From the NCBI GenBank assembly GCA_015487405.1, contig WFPV01000114.1, positions 1-12,428 of the forward strand: 12,428 bases of DNA, in the 5' to 3' direction. Under the pieces are notes generated by a model that saw nothing but the letters and a program-made list of their open reading frames with translations, searched no databases and was not told the DNA's origin. The stretch is from Aquifex sp. (GTDB lineage: Bacteria; Aquificota; Aquificia; Aquificales; Aquificaceae). Within the stretch, counting starts at the first letter, position 1; each line of letters opens with the position of its first letter. Shown in pieces: positions 6,445-12,428 of the stretch. Position numbers and translations under genes: made by a program.

Positions 6445-6452
6445 AATTCTTT

Positions 6453-7727
6453 ATGAAAAATGAAAAACTTTTTAAGGAAGCTCTTCAGTATCTGCCGGGT
6501 GGTGTAAACAGTCCAGTTCGTGCTTTCAAAGCTGTGGGGGGAAAGCCCATAATCCTGACGAAAGGTAGAAAAAGCAGGGTATGGGATGCGGATGGAAACG
6601 AATACATAGATCTCCTCGCCTCCTGGGGTGCACTTATATTGGGACACGCACCCAAGAAGGTGGTAAAGGCCGTTCAAGATGAAGCCGAAAGAGGCTTATC
6701 CTTCGGACTCACAAATCCCCACGAAATTACCCTCGCAAGACTCGTCGTGGAAATGGTTCCATCAGTTGAAAAGGTAAGATTTGTGAACTCAGGAACGGAA
6801 GCTACAATGTCCGCCGTACGCCTCGCAAGAGGAGTCACGGGGAGAAAACTGGTTGTAAAATTCGAAGGCTGCTACCACGGCCACTACGATAGCCTCCTCG
6901 TGAGTGCGGGGTCCGGTGTAGCCACGTTCGGTATTCCGGGAACGCCCGGAATTCCCGAGGAGATAGCGAAACTCACGATAGTTTTGCCCTACAATAATGT
7001 GGATGCAGTTCGAGAAGCCTTTGAAAAGTATGGAAAAGATATAGCGTGTGTAATAGTTGAACCTGTTGCAGGCAACATGGGCGTGGTAATTCCCGAAAAG
7101 GAATTCCTCAAAGAACTAAGAAGACTGACAAAAGAGAACGGTTCTCTCCTCATATTTGACGAAGTAATAACCGGATTTAGACTCTCAAAGGGAGGAGCAC
7201 AAGAAAGATTCGGAATAGAACCAGATATAACATGTCTCGGAAAGATTCTTGGTGGTGGACTTCCAGTAGGAGCTTACGGGGGAAGAAGGGAAATTATGGA
7301 CAGAGTTGCTCCCGAAGGGGATATATACCAAGCCGGAACTCTTGCAGGTAACCCACTTGCCATGGTGGCGGGAACGGAGACCCTAAAGGAGCTAAGAGAT
7401 AAAGAACCTTACCCCGAGCTTGAAGCAAAGACAAAGAAACTCGCAGTAGGTGTAAGCAAAATTCTGGAGGAAAAAGGTATTCCCCATACCATTAACAGGA
7501 TAGCTTCTATGATGACAGTATTCTTCACGGACAAAGAGGTTAAAGATTTTGAAACGGCAAAAAGCTCGGATACAGAACTGTTTGCTAAGTTCTTCAGGGC
7601 ACTCCTTGAAGAAGGAGTACTAATTCCACCCTCTCAGTTCGAAGCCTGGTTCCTAACTGCCGCCCACGAGGACGAAGATATAGACGAAGCCCTAGATAGA
7701 ATACGGCAGGCCATTAAAAAGCTTTGA
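6453..7727 (+). CDS. hemL: Glutamate-1-semialdehyde 2,1-aminomutase
   Basis: Converts glutamate-1-semialdehyde to 5-aminolevulinate, the committed intermediate of C5-pathway tetrapyrrole (heme) synthesis; cytosolic, PLP-dependent, a dimer in the family. PLP-site features are all visible: VNSGTEATMSAVRLAR (111-126, phosphate binding), EGCYHGHYD (138-146), FDEVITGFR (235-243, with D236 facing the pyridine nitrogen), and K264 in CLGKILGGGLPVGAYGG as the Schiff-base lysine. The N-terminal LPGGVNSPVRAF is diagnostic of GSA aminomutase rather than other class III aminotransferases. Its 424 residues match the family. No Shine-Dalgarno is seen before the ATG, so leaderless or AT-driven initiation is possible. 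The stop TGA overlaps the ATG of the next gene (TGATG), coupling heme synthesis to two membrane/envelope genes. Confidence 0.97.
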   Translation: MKNEKLFKEALQYLPGGVNSPVRAFKAVGGKPIILTKGRKSRVWDADGNEYIDLLASWGALILGHAPKKVVKAVQDEAERGLSFGLTNPHEITLARLVVEMVPSVEKVRFVNSGTEATMSAVRLARGVTGRKLVVKFEGCYHGHYDSLLVSAGSGVATFGIPGTPGIPEEIAKLTIVLPYNNVDAVREAFEKYGKDIACVIVEPVAGNMGVVIPEKEFLKELRRLTKENGSLLIFDEVITGFRLSKGGAQERFGIEPDITCLGKILGGGLPVGAYGGRREIMDRVAPEGDIYQAGTLAGNPLAMVAGTETLKELRDKEPYPELEAKTKKLAVGVSKILEEKGIPHTINRIASMMTVFFTDKEVKDFETAKSSDTELFAKFFRALLEEGVLIPPSQFEAWFLTAAHEDEDIDEALDRIRQAIKKL

Positions 7728-8686
7728 TGGTAAAGACCCTCGTACGCGGGAGTATTTTCTTTGTTCTTATACTCCTTCTCTCCCTTTCTTACATTTCCTT
7801 CAGTTCCTTTAACTTAGATACGCTTCGCGTACTTCAAAATATAAACAAAAAGTATCTACTCTTATCACTGTTCTTCGTTTTTCTCGTTCACACCTTCGAC
7901 AACCTCAGGCTTTATGTAATTTCCCGGGCAATGGGGGTAAAGTACTCCCTACTGTACGGATACGTCATCTCCCTTATAAATACCTTCGGTGCTACCATAA
8001 CTCCTGCACACGTGGGAGGAGAAGGAACAACGGTGTATATGCTCGCTAGAAAAGGAGTAAACGCATACAAAATAGCTTGCATAGTTACCTTAAAAACTCT
8101 AACTGGGGCAGCATTCTTTATACTCTTTTTACCTCTGTTTATCTACCAGATTTTCCGAGAACCACAGAATGCTATCAAGCTTTTCGGAATAATAATAATT
8201 TTCTCCCTATTAGTACTTATACTTTTCAAAATATTCAGGAAAGGCGTAGCCTCTTCAGGAGTAAAGGGTAGGGATTGGTTTAGGAAAATTAAGAGCTCCT
8301 TTAAGAGATACTTGGTTTATTTACGTCTCTTTTACAGGGAAAAAAAGAAGGAATTTCTTCTTGCAACACTCTTCGGAATACTTCTTTACTTATCCTTCTT
8401 CACCGTAGGTATTTTCCTCCTTAAAGCCTTCAACGAAAAAATCAGCTTTCTGAAAGCTTTTTATCAACAAATAAGTCTGGTATACGCGATTTTCGTAAGC
8501 CCTACACCGGGGGGCAGCGGGGTAGGTGAGCTCGGGGGGATGATGGTTTTCGGAGACTTCCTCAGTAAGGCAGAGGTGGGTGTATTTGTAGTTCTGTGGA
8601 GAACTATAAGCCAGTATATGAGCGCATTCGTAGGTGGAATAATCTTTCTTATATGCTTAGTAAAAGATTTAAAGAACTTATCTTAG
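7727..8686 (+). CDS. UPF0104 / lysylphosphatidylglycerol-synthase-TM-type membrane protein
   Basis: A 319-residue inner-membrane protein with about seven or eight hydrophobic segments (roughly 7-27, 42-57, 75-92, 113-140, 151-169, 209-233, 245-258 and 283-311). SPTPGGSGVGE (258-268) and NTFGATITPAHVGGEG (85-100) are the signatures of the UPF0104/YbhN family, which shares its fold with the flippase domain of MprF (LPG synthase). There is no catalytic LPG-synthase domain. Relatives are proposed lipid or isoprenoid-carrier transporters, but the substrate here is unknown. The ATG at 7727 shares a base with the hemL stop (TGATG); a TTG one codon earlier is possible but less likely. The 3' end overlaps lnt by 34 bases. 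Confidence 0.85.
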   Translation: MVKTLVRGSIFFVLILLLSLSYISFSSFNLDTLRVLQNINKKYLLLSLFFVFLVHTFDNLRLYVISRAMGVKYSLLYGYVISLINTFGATITPAHVGGEGTTVYMLARKGVNAYKIACIVTLKTLTGAAFFILFLPLFIYQIFREPQNAIKLFGIIIIFSLLVLILFKIFRKGVASSGVKGRDWFRKIKSSFKRYLVYLRLFYREKKKEFLLATLFGILLYLSFFTVGIFLLKAFNEKISFLKAFYQQISLVYAIFVSPTPGGSGVGELGGMMVFGDFLSKAEVGVFVVLWRTISQYMSAFVGGIIFLICLVKDLKNLS

Positions 8687-9969
8687 GTTTAATTGCCGGA
8701 ACTCTTTTCTATTTGGTTTACTCCAAGTACGAACTCTCTTATCTAATTTTCCCCGCTTTTTTTATAGGGCTTCGAAGAGAAAAACTAACTTTCTTTACTT
8801 TCGGTCTTACGGCTTGCTTGCTTTCCCTTTTCTGGCTCAGACTGCCTATAATCCAGAGCGGAGAATACCCGTACGTGTACGCACTCTTAGGGGCTTTTTT
8901 AATAATTTTCCTAGTGTTCCTTATACAGTTCGGTTTAACGTACTTAGTGTGGAGTTTCTTTAAATTCACCTGGATATCCCTACCTTTCATATTTGTCGCT
9001 GTTGAGGTGCTTCGTTCTTTCTTTCCTTTCTCGGGTTTCCCCTGGTTGCTTGCAGGAACTCCACTTATAAATATTCCCTTATTAAAGTACTCTCTGGTTC
9101 CTTTCACAGTATACGGAGGAAGCTTAGTAGTTCTACTTCTTTCCATACTCGCGCGATTCAATAAAAAACAGATAATTGCTACACTCTTAGGCGTTACTTT
9201 TCTCTCCTTTTTGGGTTACATTATGCATAGAGAGCGGGAAATCTCCGGTGATTTTAAAGTAGCTATCGTCCAGACAAACATTCCCCAGCACATTAAGCTA
9301 AACAAGGAACTTTTTAAAAGAGAGTATCCAGTAATCCTGGAACTCATAGAAAATGCACAGGAGGAGAATCCTGATATCGTTATTCTACCGGAATCTACTC
9401 TTCCTTTCTTCCTTGAGGATCTCGATACCGTAGGGAAAGACTTACTAGAACTATCGAAAAAAACACCTATAATCTTTGGAATCATAGAAATTGAAAGAGA
9501 TTTTGCCCCTTACAACTCGGTGGTTCTATTGAAAGATGGGAAAATAGTAGATATCTATAGGAAACACATACTCGTTCCTTTCGGAGAATACACACCTTTT
9601 CCCTTTAAGTATTTATCTTCCCTAATTCCCTACTTCGGTCTTACAGATTATGAAAAGGGGGAAGGAGCAAAATGTTTTAAAGTAGATAAGCTTTCTATAG
9701 GCACTCCTGTGTGTTTTGAGATTGCATATCCTTTTTATGTAAAAAAGTTCAAGTGCGATATCTTTGCAGTTATAACGAACGATGGCTGGTTTCTCGACTC
9801 CGACGGAACTTATCAACATATGAGGATGGCGAGAATAAGGTCTTTTGAAAATGGTGTATTTATCCTATGGGTTAATAATACCGGACCTTCTGCTGTAATT
9901 TCTCCTGATGGAACGATTCTAAAGTACCTACCTTACGGGGAGAGAGGTATCCTATTCTTTTCCTTCTAA
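8653..9969 (+). CDS. lnt: Apolipoprotein N-acyltransferase, lacking the usual C-terminal helix
   Basis: Transfers an acyl chain from phospholipid to the N-terminal Cys of lipoproteins, the last step of lipoprotein maturation at the periplasmic face of the inner membrane. The first ~190 residues are several hydrophobic helices, including GFPWLLAGTPLI. The nitrilase-like domain (from about 200) carries the Glu-Lys-Cys triad: E247 in LPEST, K304 in YRKHILVPFGEY and C354 in TPVCFEI; E312 and the late MARIRSFENG motif are also kept. I chose the ATG at 8653 (438 residues, 34-base overlap with the upstream gene). The reading frame is open to a GTG at 8596, but that extension lies inside the neighbour. 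The protein ends soon after SPDGTILKYLPYGERG, about 40 residues short of E. coli Lnt, so the final transmembrane helix is absent. Its last 18 bases overlap the PilZ gene tail-to-tail. Confidence 0.92.
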   Translation: MLSKRFKELILGLIAGTLFYLVYSKYELSYLIFPAFFIGLRREKLTFFTFGLTACLLSLFWLRLPIIQSGEYPYVYALLGAFLIIFLVFLIQFGLTYLVWSFFKFTWISLPFIFVAVEVLRSFFPFSGFPWLLAGTPLINIPLLKYSLVPFTVYGGSLVVLLLSILARFNKKQIIATLLGVTFLSFLGYIMHREREISGDFKVAIVQTNIPQHIKLNKELFKREYPVILELIENAQEENPDIVILPESTLPFFLEDLDTVGKDLLELSKKTPIIFGIIEIERDFAPYNSVVLLKDGKIVDIYRKHILVPFGEYTPFPFKYLSSLIPYFGLTDYEKGEGAKCFKVDKLSIGTPVCFEIAYPFYVKKFKCDIFAVITNDGWFLDSDGTYQHMRMARIRSFENGVFILWVNNTGPSAVISPDGTILKYLPYGERGILFFSF

Positions 9970-10551
9970 AATCTCCTTAATTCTTTCGTATATATAAAAT
10001 CTTATCTTTATACTGTCCGCATTCGTTATATCTATCATTTCAAAACCACAGATAATATTATTCCCCTGCTCCCTGATATTTACCAAGTTAGCTGTTCCCT
10101 TTATTATCTCCTTTACACGGGGAAGTTCAAAGTAAAAGGGTACGGACTTCCTCTCCTTTAGGTTATCGATATCCTCAAGAGTGCAATAAACGGCAAAGCC
10201 TTCTTCCGAAATATCGTAGAGATTCTTAGTTAAGTTACCTACTGTGACCTTAAAGTTTTCCTCTTTTAAAGGAGGTACCCTTATGCTCTTCCTATCTCCC
10301 AGAGGCTTTTCAGGAGATATTTTAGGAAATTCTAAAAGAATGCTATTCTTATTCCTTCCCACAACCCTGGTAGGTAATATAAAACTTTTGTACTTCAGAT
10401 ACACCTTTTGCCCTTCCCTCCCGAACTTTTCGAGCAGAGGGGTTATTTCAACATATATTAAGTTCCCTTCAAACTTCTTAAAAGTAGTTTTTACATCAAC
10501 TACGTAATCGTTAAGAAATATGTATATTTCCGCCGAAACACTCACTACCAA
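9952..10551 (-). CDS. PilZ-domain (YcgR-like) c-di-GMP receptor
   Basis: A 199-residue cytosolic protein with two parts. Residues 1-80 are a beta-rich YcgR-N-like domain. Residues 86-190 are a PilZ domain with both c-di-GMP motifs intact: RKSIR (87-91, RxxxR) and DISEEG (113-118, DxSxxG), then a late GFEMIDI strand and a charged C-terminal helix. Relatives bind cyclic di-GMP and control motility, attachment or polysaccharide output; the target here is unknown. The start shown is TTG, three bases after GGAGGT. A GTG two codons in (10543-10545) has a more usual 9-base spacing and may be the true start. The GGAGGT is formed by the murF end and stop codon, so the gene is coupled to murF. The 3' end overlaps lnt. 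Confidence 0.85.
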   Translation of the reverse strand: MVVSVSAEIYIFLNDYVVDVKTTFKKFEGNLIYVEITPLLEKFGREGQKVYLKYKSFILPTRVVGRNKNSILLEFPKISPEKPLGDRKSIRVPPLKEENFKVTVGNLTKNLYDISEEGFAVYCTLEDIDNLKERKSVPFYFELPRVKEIIKGTANLVNIREQGNNIICGFEMIDITNADSIKIRFYIYERIKEILEGKE

Positions 10552-10552
10552 C

Positions 10553-11866
10553 TTACCTCCATAATAGTAAAGGAATAATATCTTCTAACTTCATCCCCCT
10601 TGAGCCTTTTAATAATATTAACCCATTTTTGAATAAATTTTTAGAAAAAGTCATAAAGTCCTTCAACTTATCCGTGCTTTCAAAATAAAGTTTATCTTTC
10701 TTGTAAACCCTGAAAGCATTATACATCTCTTTTCCGACAAATATGACCAAGCTAAAGTCCTTGGAGTTCAACAATTGCCCTATCTCCTCATGAAGCTTCT
10801 TGCTGTACTTGCCCAGTTCTAACATATCTCCCAATACAAGTATCTTTCTGGGATGTTTTATAAGAGATAAAGTATCAATCGCATTTCTTAGAGAGAGAGG
10901 ATTAGAGTTATAGGCATCGTTTATAAGGGTAAGGTTGGGGGACCTGAGAATCTCCATTCTTCCCCATGCAGGTTTGAAGTTACCAAGAGCCTCCTTAAAG
11001 CTTTTATAATCGTAATTCAAGGCTTTCAAGGCCCCAAAAGCTGCTAAAGTATTATTTAACATACCTACGCTCATTACCGGAACAAAGAACTCCTCTCCAT
11101 TTACAGAAAAAGTTATTCCCTCAAGTCCGACATCCTTTATCCTTCCTCTTATATCTCCTTCTTCACCAAATGTAATTAAGTTTTTTAGGGAGGGATAGTA
11201 TCTTAGTGCGTAATGAGGAATAATCGCTATGCTTCCATCAAACCAGTGCTCGAAAATTTCACCGTTGCCTTTAATAACGTTTTCAAAGCTTCCAAAACCT
11301 TCAAGATGCTCTTCACCCAGAGCAGTTATTATTCTAATGTGCGGTAGGGATATCTCTACTAGCTTCTTTATTTCTCCAAGTTGACTTGCTCCAAGTTCAA
11401 GAACCCAGAAGTTCACATCCATAGGAGCATTAGCCACAGCTAATGGTAAACCTATCTGGGAATTTAGATTTCCGGGGCTTTTAAATACTTTTCCTACCTG
11501 AGATAATAAGTGAGCTAAGAGCTCCTTAGTAGTTGTTTTTCCTGCCGAGCCTGCAACTCCAATAACTTTCCCTTTGAAATTTTTTCTTTTGTACTCAGCT
11601 ATTTTCCTTAATGCTTTAATAGAAGAATCAACCTTTACAACAAACTTCCCGCTAGGAGGTTCTATATCCCTTTCAGATATAACTCCTACAGCACCTTTTG
11701 CAAAGGCTTCCTGTATAAAGTCATGGCCATCAAAACGGGAACCCTTAAGAGCTACAAACACTTCTCCCTCTTTTACCTTTCTGGAATCAATTGAGAAGCC
11801 TTTTATTGGCCTACTTTCACCTACCAGTTTTCCTCCAGTTATAAGAGAAACTAAATGAGCATCCAT
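10553..11866 (-). CDS. murF: UDP-MurNAc-tripeptide--D-Ala-D-Ala ligase
   Basis: ATP-dependent cytosolic ligase that adds D-Ala-D-Ala to UDP-MurNAc-tripeptide, completing the cytoplasmic peptidoglycan precursor. Three Mur-ligase domains are visible. The N-terminal substrate domain (about 1-98) contains FSIDSRKVKEGEVFVALKG. The central ATPase has the P-loop GVAGSAGKTTTK (103-114), NLNSQIGLP and ELGASQLGEI. The C-terminal domain has WGRMEIL, NDAYNSNP, LGDMLELG and LLKGSRGMKLE, characteristic of MurF rather than MurC/D/E. Its 437 residues are normal. The TAA stop overlaps the ribosome site of the PilZ gene. Upstream of the ATG are TATATT (about 9 bases away) and no clear Shine-Dalgarno. A decayed gene on the same strand ends 24 bases before it, so murF may once have been downstream in an operon. 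No other mur genes are in view. Confidence 0.96.
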   Translation of the reverse strand: MDAHLVSLITGGKLVGESRPIKGFSIDSRKVKEGEVFVALKGSRFDGHDFIQEAFAKGAVGVISERDIEPPSGKFVVKVDSSIKALRKIAEYKRKNFKGKVIGVAGSAGKTTTKELLAHLLSQVGKVFKSPGNLNSQIGLPLAVANAPMDVNFWVLELGASQLGEIKKLVEISLPHIRIITALGEEHLEGFGSFENVIKGNGEIFEHWFDGSIAIIPHYALRYYPSLKNLITFGEEGDIRGRIKDVGLEGITFSVNGEEFFVPVMSVGMLNNTLAAFGALKALNYDYKSFKEALGNFKPAWGRMEILRSPNLTLINDAYNSNPLSLRNAIDTLSLIKHPRKILVLGDMLELGKYSKKLHEEIGQLLNSKDFSLVIFVGKEMYNAFRVYKKDKLYFESTDKLKDFMTFSKNLFKNGLILLKGSRGMKLEDIIPLLLWR

Positions 11867-11890
11867 TCTTAATATATTCGCATAAGGATT

Positions 11891-12428
11891 TTATCTTCTT
11901 GTTTTAAGTTTAATGTATTCTTGTATGTGTTTCGGAATAGGTTCTCCTGCATATACCTGAAGACCTTTGATAGAAATAGTCTGAACAAAGAATCCCTATA
12001 ATATCTTGGAGTTTTTTTAATAGATGAAAGGATATAGTTTACATTCTAGCTAGCGATTTCCTTTGGAGTCTTATAAGTTATATTTCCATTTTTACATTCA
12101 ATTGTATTTTTATAACGCAAAGCATTATTTAATGCGTTTTTAAACTCTCTCAATGTAGAGGAGTAGTGAAAGGCTAAAGCTCTACAGACCTCTTTATCCC
12201 CGTATAGGCATGCCAGTTCACTATATTCATATCTAGGTAAGAAGTAATTTCCAAAGCTTTAGATATATGGGAAGTCTGCAAATAGGCTTTCTCTATTTGA
12301 TGGACAGGAATGTAAAACCCCGCTATGGTACGACAAGCAAGAGGATCTTTTGAAATTAAACATTTGTCTAGAACTTCAGATGAATGAACACTTTGGGGTA
12401 TGAGGAAAACAAGTATAAGGAATATAAA
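11891..12428 (-). pseudogene. Decayed gene for a secreted cysteine-repeat (Sel1/Hcp-like) protein, 5' end beyond window
   Basis: No intact ORF covers this stretch, but translating the minus strand by hand gives one protein spread over two frame changes. Segment 1 (12428 to about 12238) has a hydrophobic run FIFLILVFLIPQS and a likely signal-peptidase site near VHS/SE, then Cys-containing sequence. Around 12235-12241 it must shift frame to continue as LPRYEYSELACLYGDKEVC, which runs to an in-frame TAG at 12046-12048. The same frame is sensible beyond the TAG (SSIKKTPRYYRDSLF). A second shift of the same direction near 11980-11995 leads to a natural-looking C-terminus, AGEPIPKHIQEYIKLKTRR, ending in TAA at 11891-11893. 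About 180 residues remain in view; the start codon lies outside. Two similar repeats (12312-12362 and 12163-12210) have the spacing C-x7/8-C-R-x-(I/L)-A-x-x-Y, resembling disulfide-bonded Sel1-like repeats. It could also reflect sequence errors, but two shifts and a stop argue for real decay. Confidence 0.65.

Noticed and set aside
8596..8652. GTG-started N-terminal extension of lnt
   Set aside because: It lies within the upstream membrane-protein gene, is hydrophilic and unlike Lnt N-termini, and the ATG at 8653 begins just before the first hydrophobic helix.
8739..9485. Minus-strand ORFs of 140 and 89 residues opposite lnt
   Set aside because: Antisense shadows, Ser/Lys/Arg-rich, in a region where Lnt catalytic motifs are read on the plus strand.
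1..12428. CRISPR array, tRNA/rRNA genes, insertion sequences
   Set aside because: No regularly spaced direct repeats, cloverleaf or CCA-type ends, rRNA-like stretches, transposase motifs or terminal inverted repeats were seen by eye.

Overview
The window looks like chromosomal DNA of a thermophilic Gram-negative bacterium, most likely an Aquifex-type member of the Aquificales. This is inference from several features. The proteins are rich in Lys, Glu and Ile, Arg codons are mostly AGA/AGG, and coding is very dense, with genes overlapping or only a few bases apart. LPS and peptidoglycan genes are present, and pathway genes are scattered among unrelated neighbours. No database search was possible, so the species is not confirmed.

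Layout. Positions 1-96 hold a G-rich tract that could fold as a G-quadruplex, downstream of glmU. From 4165 down to 97 on the minus strand is a four-gene cluster: a small helical protein, a 533-residue protein that looks like a pseudo-receiver fused to a metal-less flavodiiron/ODP-type beta-lactamase fold, lpxA and glmU. A divergent 60-residue UPF0434/Trm112-like zinc-knuckle gene (4196-4378) overlaps tail-to-tail with a HAD phosphatase gene. That HAD gene is the last of a second minus-strand cluster: a DsrE-family gene (5998-6375), a LysR-type regulator (5030-5941) and the HAD hydrolase (4347-5033). Divergent from dsrE is a plus-strand operon: hemL, a UPF0104/LPG-synthase-like membrane protein, and lnt. 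It meets tail-to-tail a minus-strand pair, murF and a PilZ-domain gene. Beyond murF, 11891-12428 contains no intact ORF. Translating it by hand shows the remains of a secreted, cysteine-repeat (Sel1/Hcp-like) protein broken by two frameshifts and a stop.

How it fits together. Much of the window concerns the cell envelope. GlmU makes UDP-GlcNAc, LpxA uses it for the first lipid A step, MurF completes the peptidoglycan precursor, and Lnt N-acylates lipoproteins. Added to this are probable signalling proteins: the PilZ c-di-GMP receptor coupled to murF, and the pseudo-receiver/pseudo-ODP protein heading the lpxA-glmU cluster. A sulfur-linked DsrE protein sits beside a LysR regulator, and a T-N11-A dyad typical of LysR sites lies in the dsrE/hemL divergent promoter region.

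The least-described items are the metal-less ODP-like protein with its small partner, the hidden pseudogene, and the LysR/DsrE/HAD group. I see no mobile element, CRISPR array or RNA gene.
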